Assembly (NCBI GenBank): GCA_002104935.1
Contig: MCGT01000006.1
Coordinates: 682,001 to 746,000 of the forward strand
Direction of reading: 5' to 3'
Source: Hesseltinella vesiculosa
Lineage: Eukaryota; Mucoromycota; Mucoromycetes; Mucorales; Cunninghamellaceae
Length of the DNA stretch: 64,000 nt
Positions 52,563 through 61,458 of the stretch are shown here, in pieces; the first letter of the stretch is position 1; every line of letters starts with the position of its first letter. Below the pieces are notes generated by a model. It saw only the letters and a program-made list of their open reading frames with translations, did no database searches and was not told where the DNA came from. A program made the translations under genes and the position numbers.

Positions 52563-54279
52563 ATGGACAATGTTTTGCTATGGGACACAAGTAAAGTTGG
52601 CAAATGGATAGCGTCTATCGGGTACTCCTGTTTTGAGACACAATTCAAAGGTAAATCACACAGCATCTTTTGAATAAAAAAGAGCACAGGACACCGTTTG
52701 GACTTACTGCTTTTCATTGCTTTTGTGTGCACATGTACAATAGAACAGGGCATCACCGGCGATGTGCTCATGAATCTGGATCACGATACATTAAAAGATT
52801 TATCAGTGCATTCGGTTGGTCAACGCATGGATGTTCTCAAGCATATATACGTATTGAAAACTTCTCAACGCCTACCTGTCAACGAATGGGACTACATACC
52901 GCCAAGTAAGTCTTACACCTGAGTCACTGATCAGATACTGACTCCCCTGTCTCTCTTATATAATCAGGTGCATTGTATGAAAATGTAAGTCGACTACCCT
53001 CACCCCTGAACAGCGTGGTTGCCGCCGACGAATGCTCACCATGATTTTTTTTTTTTCACCAGGACTACCTTGGTCCCAACGGCATGGCTGATTATCGAAA
53101 AATTGAAGTAGCCTTTCAAGATCGAGGTAAGACGAAACATGCCGATCCCTTTTCCATTACTCCTCCCGGACGACTCGCTTGACGCCTATATGTTTTATTA
53201 GACAATCACCTGCGGAAACTCACCGACGAACTGGAACGGATCACCATGGAAATGAATAAGATGCGTGAAGATATGGTCCAATTCTGGAAATTTGCCAAAG
53301 ATAAAAAGGTAAACACTTGCCAAGGTGAAAAGAAAGACTCACCTTTTTTTTTTAGCCTCTTCCTTCCTTTGACATCGATAAGAAACATACCCACAGCAGC
53401 AGCAACGTGAAACCACTGCATATCTTGACACCTCCAAGCGCTTCACATGCACCTGATTATTTCCACTCTGAAAAGTCCTACAGTGGCAATGATGATGTAA
53501 GCATTTTATCAAAATAATGTGGGTTGACATGGCATTAATTACGCTTGGCTGGATTTTTTCTAGAACAAACCCAATGTAATGATCAATGATGGCGGGGCAA
53601 TCAAGGTGTATGGGGAAAAGATCAACAACAGCAAGGTGGATCTGGAAGCTTCAAAGAACGTGCGCTTGCTATTGGACGACCCATGTTCTAAAGTGATCTT
53701 GTCTGCATTGAAAAAATACAACGTGGTCGATGATTGGCGCCAATACACTCTGTGGATCCAATTTGGTGCCAACGACAACATCCAAGGTAAGGAGAGCACG
53801 CATGAACCACACGATTTCTCACGGATTTTTTCAAAGAACGCCAACTTGGGTATGATGAAAAACCATTGCGAATATCCCAAAAACTCAAGGAAGCCAAACT
53901 AAACCCGGTGTATGTGCTGAAACATGTCAAGGACAACAAACCATTTATACCTTCTGAGCACCAACGTACCATCGTGCCAAAACCATCACTAGAAAACGCT
54001 GCCAAAACTGCCACCATCACATCGGGTCGGATTGCCTATGACGTTGTTGCCCCCGTGATGTCGTCCTCCATTTCAAGTCCAACACCCTCCAGCACGCTGA
54101 TCTCGCGTACACCCACCGGCCCTTATCCATTCACCCCTCCTCCCCTCTCACACAATGACACCAAGGACAGTACCACCAATGCCAATGCAAGCAACGAGTT
54201 CCTAAACGATCTGGGCCTTGACAGTGGCGTAGCAAAAGCAATCTATTCAATTATGATGGAACAAGACAAACCCATGTAG
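52563..54279 (+). CDS. STE50: Ste50-like adaptor with SAM and Ras-association domains
   Basis: Eight exons: 52563-52650, 52744-52905, 52968-52984, 53063-53126, 53202-53308, 53356-53496, 53564-53786, 53837-54279; 414 residues. The N-terminal SAM domain reads KVGKWIASIGYSCFETQFKE then QGITGDVLMNLDHDTLKDLS and GQRMDVLKHIY; it binds the SAM domain of the MAPKKK Ste11. A short coiled coil follows (HLRKLTDELERITMEMNKMR). Then comes a Ras-association domain (GGAIKVYGEKINNSK, RLLLDDPCSKVILSALKKYN, DWRQYTLWIQFG, then ERQLGYDEKPLRISQKLKEA), which links to Cdc42/Opy2 inputs. Ste50 couples upstream GTPases to Ste11 in mating, filamentation and osmotic stress. Exon 3 is only 17 nt. An added C-terminal tail of about 110 residues is Ser/Thr/Pro-rich with a final helix (EFLNDLGLDSGVAKAIYSIM). 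Confidence 0.9.
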
Positions 54280-54436
54280 ATAACGCTGCGAAAAAAAATA
54301 AACCCACCCATTTTTTTAAGCTCGCCCCCATTCCCTTGGTTTTTGATTGCCTCCGCCTCTTTTTTTTTTTTGCATAATTTTTTTTCTACCTCCCCCCTCC
54401 CTTTTCCTCATTTCTTTTTCTTATTCATTGTATAGC

Positions 54437-57400
54437 ATGTCTAATACACCTCTCACGTCAGCTGCTCAAGCAGCAGGTCATGCAGATCTGATTCACCGGC
54501 TTAACATGGAAAAGTACCACAAGGTCAAACGATGCCGAATCAATGACGCCGAATCGAAAGAAGCCAAGGATTTGCTGATCAAATTATTCAAGACCGACGT
54601 TGCCTCCGAACGGCAAGACATCGTCGAAAAGCTCAGTGGCTTCCTTGCCGAATATGGTATCCTGTCGTTGAAAACTTGCCACTTGTACCCTGCCTTGACC
54701 GGTGAACTGTTTGCCAAGAAACCAAAGGCGAACAATGTGCTGGCTGTGTTGGAATTGCTCCAAAAGCTTATTGAAGCCAACAGCTTTTTACATGGGTCCT
54801 TGGAACCTTATTTAGCCTCGCTCTTACCACCAATGCTCGACCTGCAAGCTGATAAGAGCAAAGAGGTCAAGGATGCCACTGCCAAAATGGCATTTTCCCT
54901 GATCGAAGCTCTCAACCCAGCAGCTACCCGCTATGCTGTCATTCTCTGTCTTGATGGCCTAGAAAATTCCAAAAAGTGGCAAACCAAGATGCTCGCGCTA
55001 GATCTGATCCAAAAACTCGTCGAGCTCCACCCGTTGCAGCTCAGCACTTGCATTCCCGACATCATCCCTGTTGTCTCTGATTGTATGTGGGACACCAAGG
55101 CTGAAGTCAAGATTGCTGCCACAGCCTGCATGACCAAAGTCACCAGCCTCCTCGACAACAAGGACGTCGAACGCTTCATCCCTGCTGTTATTGAATGCAT
55201 CAATCATCCCGAAAACGTGCCTGAGACCATCCACCAATTGGGTGCCACTACTTTTGTCCAGGAAGTCGACAGCGGCACGCTGTCCTTGATGGTACCTTTA
55301 CTAGGCCGTGGCCTCCGTGAACGCCAGACAACCATCAAACGCAAAGCCGCCGTCATCATCGACAACATGTGCAAGCTCGTTGACGACCCCGATGTGGCTG
55401 CCCCCTTCCTACCTTTGCTACTGCCTGCCTTGGAACATGTGCAAGATGTGGTGGCCGACCCTGAATGCCGTGGTCAAGTCGAGAAAGCCTTTGCCACCCT
55501 CAAACGTGTCGGCGGTGTAGATATGCAATTGCTGACCGGGGGTCAAAAGCGCGAAAAGGTGGTCAAGACCCTTGATCAGCTGATGCCCACCAAGCTCGAG
55601 GGCTTCTACAGCCCGATTCACAAATACATGGTCGAGGTGTCGCTTGCGCTTGTGCTTGCCAAGGAATTCAACCGAGCCAAATGGATCTCCAGCTTGGGCC
55701 CCCATATGGCCACCTGGCTCTTTGTTACTGGACGCGATGCCGAGGAATACGGTGCCGAGCATGATGCTCACGCCGAAAAACTCGCCCTGGCGGCCCTGTC
55801 CACCCTTGAAAGTGCTGTCACAATCAAGGATGCGGAGGAAGAGGACGACGACGAAGGGGAAGAGCTCTGCAACTGTGAATTCTCTCTTGCCTATGGTGCC
55901 AAGATCTTGCTCAACCGCACCGCCTTGCGGCTGAAACGTGGCCGTCGTTATGGTTTATGTGGTGCCAATGGTTGTGGTAACGTAGCAAAAAAAAAAAAAA
56001 ATGATAATAATAATAACATTAAGCACGCTCCCACTCACTGCATTTTTTTTCTCCCGCTCAAAAAACTAGGTAAATCCACTTTGATGCGTGCCATTGCCAA
56101 TGAACAAGTCGAAGGGTTCCCTCCAAAATCGGTGCTCAAGACGGTATATGTGGAGCACGACATTGATGGATCCCAAGCAGACACTGGCCTGATCGACTTC
56201 ATCATTGCTTCGGATGGCGTGGAAACCAAGGACCGTGAACAGGTGCGCCAGATCCTGCGTGACTACGGCTTCACTGAAGAAATGGTGACCAAGATGGCCA
56301 TTGGCTCATTGTCTGGTGGATGGAAAATGAAGCTGGCCCTTGCACGAGCCATGCTGATGAATGCCGATATCTTGCTGCTCGACGAACCGACCAATCATTT
56401 GGATGTAGTCAATGTAGCCTGGCTGGAAAATTACCTGCTTGGACTCAAGACGGTGACTTCTATCATCGTGTCACACGACTCAGGTTTCTTGGATCATGTG
56501 TGCTCTGATATCATCCACTATGAAGGCAACTACAAGCTCAAGCGCTACAAGGGAAACTTGTCGGAATTCGTCAAAAAGGTGCCCAAGGCTGCCTCGTACT
56601 ATTCGCTGGAAGCCGCTCAGATCTCCTTCAATTTTCCTGAACCCGGCTTTTTGGAAGGCATCAAAACCAAGGAACGCGCCATCCTCAAGATGAAGAACGT
56701 TGATTTCCAATACCCCGGTACGAGTCGCAAGCAATTGGTAAACATCACCATGCAATGTTCCTTGTCCTCTCGTGTTGCCGTCATTGGTCCCAACGGCGCT
56801 GGTAAAATGAGAAAAAAAAAAAAAAACGCAGATTGGGAAATGTCCGCTTACCCCAACTTTTTTTTTTTTTGCTTCCGACAGGCAAATCTACCCTGATCAA
56901 GTTACTGACGGGCGAAATTGAAGCGGAAATTGGCACAGTGTGGAAACATCCCAACTTGCGAATTGCCTACGTGGCTCAACACGCATTCCATCACATTGAA
57001 AAACATCTGGATGAGACCCCCAACGAGTACATCCAATGGCGCTATGCTACTGGCGAAGACCGCGAAGAGCTGGAAAAGGTGGATCGTCAGGTCACTGAGG
57101 CCGAAGAAAAACAGATGAGCAAGGAATTCATCATCGACGGTGAAAAGCGTGTTGTCGAAGAAATTGTCGGCCGCCGCAAACTGAAGCAGTCGTATGAATA
57201 CGAAGTCACGTGGATTGGCCGTTCCTCCGTCGACAACACCTGGATCTCCCGGCAAAAGCTCGAAAACATGGGTTTCTCCAAGAAGATTGCCGAATGCGAT
57301 GCCCTTGAAGCCGCCAAGCTTGGACTCAACCGGCCATTGACTGCGCGTGAAATCGAAAAGCATCTGCAAGAGGTTGGTCTGGATCCCGAATTTGCCACCC

Positions 57401-57987
57401 ACTCTCGTATCCGTGGATTGTCTGGTGGTCAGAAGGTCAAGCTAGTCATTGGTGCTGCCATGTGGAATCGCCCCCATATGCTTGTGCTTGGTAAATGCTA
57501 ACGAGAAATGATGAAACTACCGAGACACACACTTCATACTCACCTTTTTATTCATTAGATGAACCGACCAATTATTTGGATCGAGAATCTTTGGGCGCTC
57601 TTGCCACTGCCATCCGCAACTATGGTGGTGGCGTGGTCATTGTGACCCACAACCGCGAGTTTTCTGAAGCTCTCTGTACCGAAGTATGGAAAGTCGACAA
57701 CGGTCACTTGGTTGCCTCGGGCCACAACTGGGTCACCGGCAATGGCTCTACTAAAATCGATGAAAAAGAAGAGGAAGACCAAGTCGACGCCCAAGGCAAT
57801 ATTATCAAAGCGACCAAGAAAAAGGCCAAGCTGACATCCAAAGAATTGCGCAAGAAGAAGAAGGAACGCATGGAACGACGCAAACGTGGCGAAGAAGGTA
57901 AGTTGTGACCTATTTCTTGTCACAAAGCTCACGTCGACACTTTTTTTTTTCTCTATAGTGTACACCACGGATGAAGACGATTTTTAG
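54437..57987 (+). CDS. YEF3: Translation elongation factor 3, ABC-F type ATPase
   Basis: Exons 54437-55976, 56070-56801, 56882-57490, 57559-57897 and 57959-57987 give 1082 residues. An N-terminal HEAT region ([16 protein letters not shown] helices, [20 protein letters not shown]) and four-helix bundle precede two ABC domains. NBD1: Walker A GANGCGKST, signature [16 protein letters not shown], Walker [17 protein letters not shown]2: Walker A GPNGAGKST, a chromodomain-like insert ([20 protein letters not shown]), signature [16 protein letters not shown], Walker [12 protein letters not shown]. The tail is lysine-rich ([20 protein letters not shown]), as in EF-3. It binds the ribosome and drives E-site tRNA release in each elongation cycle; fungi need it and animals lack it. 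Introns 1 and 2 interrupt the same glycine codon of each Walker A, and intron 3 interrupts the Walker B aspartate codon. Confidence 0.96.
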
Positions 57988-58052
57988 CTTCTCTTTCTTT
58001 TTCATGGTCTCTCGCTTACACTCAACTTGCTTTTTATTTATTCAGCTTAACC

Positions 58053-58058
58053 AATAAA
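58053..58058 (+). terminator. Polyadenylation signal AATAAA, EF-3 gene
   Basis: Lies about 65 bp after the EF-3 stop codon. Confidence 0.5.
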
Positions 58059-58255
58059 CTAAAAATTTGTACGAAAGCGCATAAACCAGACGTCTGACAT
58101 GTGATGTGGTGAGGGGCACCAACATTTTTTTAGGTTTGACGTGAAAAAAAGATGAGATGCTGAGCGTCAAAACGAGCGATTGGACCCTTTTTCATTCTTT
58201 TTTCTTTTTCCTTCGCCTCTTTATTTTAGCATATTTCTATACCTATCTTTTGACC

Positions 58256-59194
58256 ATGGCAAATCTCACGGACTACATTGACTTCTCCCAACCCACTTTT
58301 TATTATGCCTTGGCTAATATCTTGTTCAATCCTATTTACTGGAACATCCTTGCCCGTGCTGGTATGAAAACAAACAAAAAAAAAAAACAAAAAAATAAAA
58401 GACATCTACACCTCCTGGCTGTTGTTTAACCTCGGTTTCTTTTTGACATGCGACTCTCTAGAATACCGCTCTCACATCTTGACAAGATTGGCTGGCGGCA
58501 GTGCATTCTTTGGCTGTGCTGTTTTGGCTGTGTCCATCTTTTCACTGGGCATCTTCCGCGATTACCTTTACCATGAAGCTTTGGCTGTTCAACCCACGCT
58601 GGCTCTGCTTGACACCGACTTGGTCAAGGCTATTGCTGCTGTCTGTTTCACTGTTGGTAGTACCTTTGTCGTGTCGTCAATGTGGGCTTTGGGCTTCACT
58701 GGCACATATCTGGGTAAGCGAACCTGTGGCCATTTTATTTTTTTATGGTTGCCAAGAGCTCTATTATACACGTTTGGTTGGGGTTGGCTCAAAAACTCAA
58801 TTTTTACTGTCTTTCTTGCAGGCGACTACTTTGGCATTTTGATGAAGGAACGTGTCACCGGCTTTCCCTTTAACGTTACTGACGACCCCATGTACACTGG
58901 CTCTACTCTGTCTTTCCTGGCCACTGCCTTGTGGTAAGTGGCGTGAGCTGACTACGACATGGCTGGAGAGCTTTTACTATGTCCACTTACACGTTTTTTC
59001 TTATAGGTATGCCAGCCCTGCCGGTCTGTTGCTGACATTTGTTGTTCACGTCGTTTACCGTGTCGCTTTGGCTTTTGAAGGGTAATCTAACGACTGGGAT
59101 ATCCTCCAGCCTGTGATCGCTAACCAACCCACTTTTTTTTTCCAGCCCTTTCACTGCTCAAATTTACGCCAACAAGGACAAGAAGAAAAATTAG
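58256..59194 (+). CDS. OPI3: Phospholipid N-methyltransferase (Opi3/PEMT)
   Basis: Exons 58256-58361, 58462-58713, 58822-58933, 59007-59081 and 59146-59194 give 197 residues, the usual size. It methylates phosphatidyl-monomethylethanolamine and -dimethylethanolamine with S-adenosylmethionine, the last steps to phosphatidylcholine, in the ER membrane. Family signatures are ALANILFNPIYWNILARAEY, the SAM-binding GTYLGDYFGILM and the strongly conserved VTGFPFNVTDDPMYTGSTLS with the GxxPGY-like/DP.Y.GS box, then a final EGPFTAQIYANKDKKKN with a lysine-rich ER-retention-like tail. Four hydrophobic segments fit the known topology. Exon borders rebuild each motif exactly. It ends 136 bp from the convergent TAF8 gene. 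Confidence 0.93.
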
Positions 59195-59262
59195 AAATTT
59201 CCAATTGGAGCCCGTCGCCATAAAAAAGTATTAAAAGTTAGCCCATCTTCATTTCATTGTGC

Positions 59263-59268
59263 TTTATT
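59263..59268 (-). terminator. Polyadenylation signal AATAAA, TAF8 gene
   Basis: TTTATT on the plus strand, 62 bp beyond the TAF8 stop codon, in the 136-bp convergent spacer with OPI3. Confidence 0.45.
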
Positions 59269-59330
59269 GAATCTTGTTTAAAGACAGAAGGAAGGATGCA
59301 AGAGAGGTGGAGAAACAAAAATGACCCTGG

Positions 59331-60227
59331 CTATTCAAGCTTGTTGAGTTTGGCACGTTTTCGTCGTTGCAGGCTAACTTCGTAGTTGACCATGGGAATG
59401 ATGTTTTTCACGTCCAAGGAAGATTTGTTCTTGTTGCTCATTTCGGATTCTCGTAGAATTTCAGTTTCCTTTGCCATCAATCGCTTCAGATTTTCTTCTA
59501 CGGTGCGTGATTGCTGCGAGTTGAGCTCACGGACGTATTGCGCATTGTCGGGACGGTCGATATACACCTAGCAGCGTAGGCAGCAAAGCCCGATTAGTTC
59601 TATGAGTCTCGGCCCATTCTCTTGCTTCCTTTTTCCAAACCCCGGGTTCTTTTATACTTACAGGTGTGTGGCGGAAGGAGTGCTTGCTTGGGAATGGAGG
59701 TAAGAAAGAGGGGACATAACTGGAGGCGCCAGCATGGCCCTGCTCAGCACCTTCCTTGTCATCTTCATCGTCATCGTCATCAGAGGGCAGGAAGTCGGGT
59801 ATAGTTTCGATCGTTGAGTCGTTGGACGGATCCAGCGTGAAGCAAGGGTGCAAAGCCGTGGTATAGTATCGTTGTGCGTATTGACAGAGTTCTGGTATAT
59901 CGGCATTCGCCTTGAGCAGGGCTTTTGTAATGTCATGGTAGTTTGGGCGAGTGTGATTGCTTAGCTCTGCATAGGAATGTGTCGAGGTCAATAATCGTTC
60001 TAGATCTAAGGGCCATATTTATGATGAAGAAGAATAAATAAATAAAACAAGAAAATGAGCAGGTTGGTAAGGGCCCTTTTGTTTGATTTCGTACATGTGC
60101 CTAACAAATCACTCAAATGGGACAGGGCATGGGGTTCTATCGATTCAAATCCAACTTGCTGTGCAATGGCAGCGACTACTTTTTCGTTACTTTTGCGTAC
60201 GTATAGTAACGAGGCAGGGTGCGTCAT
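59331..60227 (-). CDS. TAF8: TFIID subunit TAF8
   Basis: Minus-strand exons 60227-60095, 60005-59662 and 59567-59331 give 237 residues. The N-terminal histone fold (bromo/TP type) reads VRKSNEKVVAAIAQQVGFES, then IEPHALSHLSDLLGTYLERL and LSNHTRPNYHDITKALLKAN; it pairs with TAF10. A very acidic patch (SDDDDDEDDKEG) follows, then the TAF8-specific motif VPSFLPPFPSKHSFRHTPVY then IDRPDNAQYVRELN, which joins TAF8 to TAF2 in TFIID. The C-terminus is a basic helix (SLQRRKRAKLNKLE). The second intron (59661-59568) splits HTP|VYI; if retained it would extend the frame for 37 codons into a different tail. Start chosen at MTHPASLL; an upstream in-frame region with poly-Lys comes from an A-run and is unlikely to be coding. 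Confidence 0.9.
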
Positions 60228-60739
60228 TCTTTCAACGAAGCGAGAGAGAAAAAGTGAGAGCAAAGTTTTTTTTTTTTTGAGCCAGTTGTCAGCTTGCTTT
60301 TGGAAGCCCGACGCCTGCATTTCCCCTCAGTAGGCGACCAGGAGCTAGAGAGGACAAGGAGGTACAAAGTAAAGATAAAGCGACTCATAGGCAATAGGTC
60401 GACGGATCTGAAGCACCCAGGCTTGATAGCCCAGGCTCTCCCTTGTTTATTGACTGGCCAACCCAACAAATCATTTTGGCCTACACCAATTCACTTGGAT
60501 TTTTTTTGTTTCGTACCTTTCATAAGAGCATGCACCCATGTCAAATTTTACATTAAATGTATGCTAAAAGTGGCTATAAAGTCTCTTCTTTTATTTCAAG
60601 AGGCAGACCAAGACCCACTATGAAGAATAATCAAAATCCGCTGGAAAAAGTAAATAAAATACCGATTCGCCGGAATCATTCTCTTCACGGCAATCCACGG
60701 TCGAAAAATAAAGGTGATTTTTTGCAGCAATACGCGTTA

Positions 60740-60900
60740 TTTTTAGCTGGGAGATCGGGTTGCAAAGCATGATCTTTCAAGCTTTGGTGGGCAGCCTAGC
60801 TCAAACGACGTGATTTTTTCACCAACGGCAACCTTTGTCCGTTTCTGTAAATATACGAAATTTCAAGTGAATCTATCAGGCGAAAACAGACCTATGACGC
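60740..60900 (+). repeat. Dispersed repeat family, copy D
   Basis: Order of landmarks: TTTTTAGCTGGGAGATCGG, TGGTGGGCAGCC, CGTGATTTTTTCACC, TAAATATACGAAATTTCAAG. These parallel copies A (2495) and B (11877). Confidence 0.5.
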
Positions 60901-61316
60901 TTTTTCTGTTTTCTCAAAATCGCTAAGGAAGGAGCCCTGGCCATTATTTGACAAAAAAAAATGCTAAAAATCGATCCTCTACCATCGTCGCCAATTTTCC
61001 ATGGAACCTCTATATGAAATAGACAGTTGACGGCTAAACACCCTTACCTATGCCATTATTTCTTAGTGACCTACAGTCACATGAAAACATACCTCCTTAG
61101 CCAAAATATGACCGCCAGTGAGAGAATGCAGCAATGAAAACTAAAGCCTGGCTCGTCAGATTGACATCAGCCTTTGCGTGGCAGTAGTGTATGGCAAGCG
61201 ATGATAATGAGCAAATTTTAGTTTTCCTGGATCATAATATGCAGAGTGAGTGATACAGTTTGCTGCACCCCTGCCACCAGGTGCTAAAAATTACATTGAG
61301 AGCACCCAATTCCCCT

Positions 61317-61351
61317 CCCCCCCCCAAAAAAAAAAAAAAAAAAAAAAAAAA
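61317..61351. repeat. Compound poly(C)-poly(A) tract (T-to-G tract on the minus strand)
   Basis: C9 then A26 on the plus strand, i.e. T26-G9 on the minus strand, about 110 bp past the stop codon of the UBA gene. Confidence 0.9.
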
Positions 61352-61458
61352 CTTTCAGGGTCTCAGCAATCGAAAAGACGTTTATTTGTTGTTGCAAAAT
61401 AAAAAAAAATACAAAATGTAGGCTAACAAGAAAAAGAGGGAGGAGGCCAAGAGGCTTC

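Larger units (their letters stand above)
60228..61458. other. Intergenic region with repeat copy D
   Basis: The left end is the TAF8 promoter. 60740-60900 is a dispersed-family repeat. 61317-61351 is a C9-A26 compound tract just beyond the 3' end of the UBA gene; TTTATT at 61381-61386 is its likely polyadenylation signal. Frame 60294-60623 matches nothing. No RNA gene recognised. Confidence 0.5.

Noticed and set aside
60094..60102. A GC donor (TTAG|GCACAT) for TAF8 intron 1
   Set aside because: The GT donor eight bases further on keeps the same phase and gives DLLGTYLERLL, a better match to the TAF8 histone fold.
61284..61458. Extension of the UBA gene past the last splice site
   Set aside because: Reading through adds poly-Phe/Gly sequence from homopolymers; the spliced form restores an intact UBA domain and stop.
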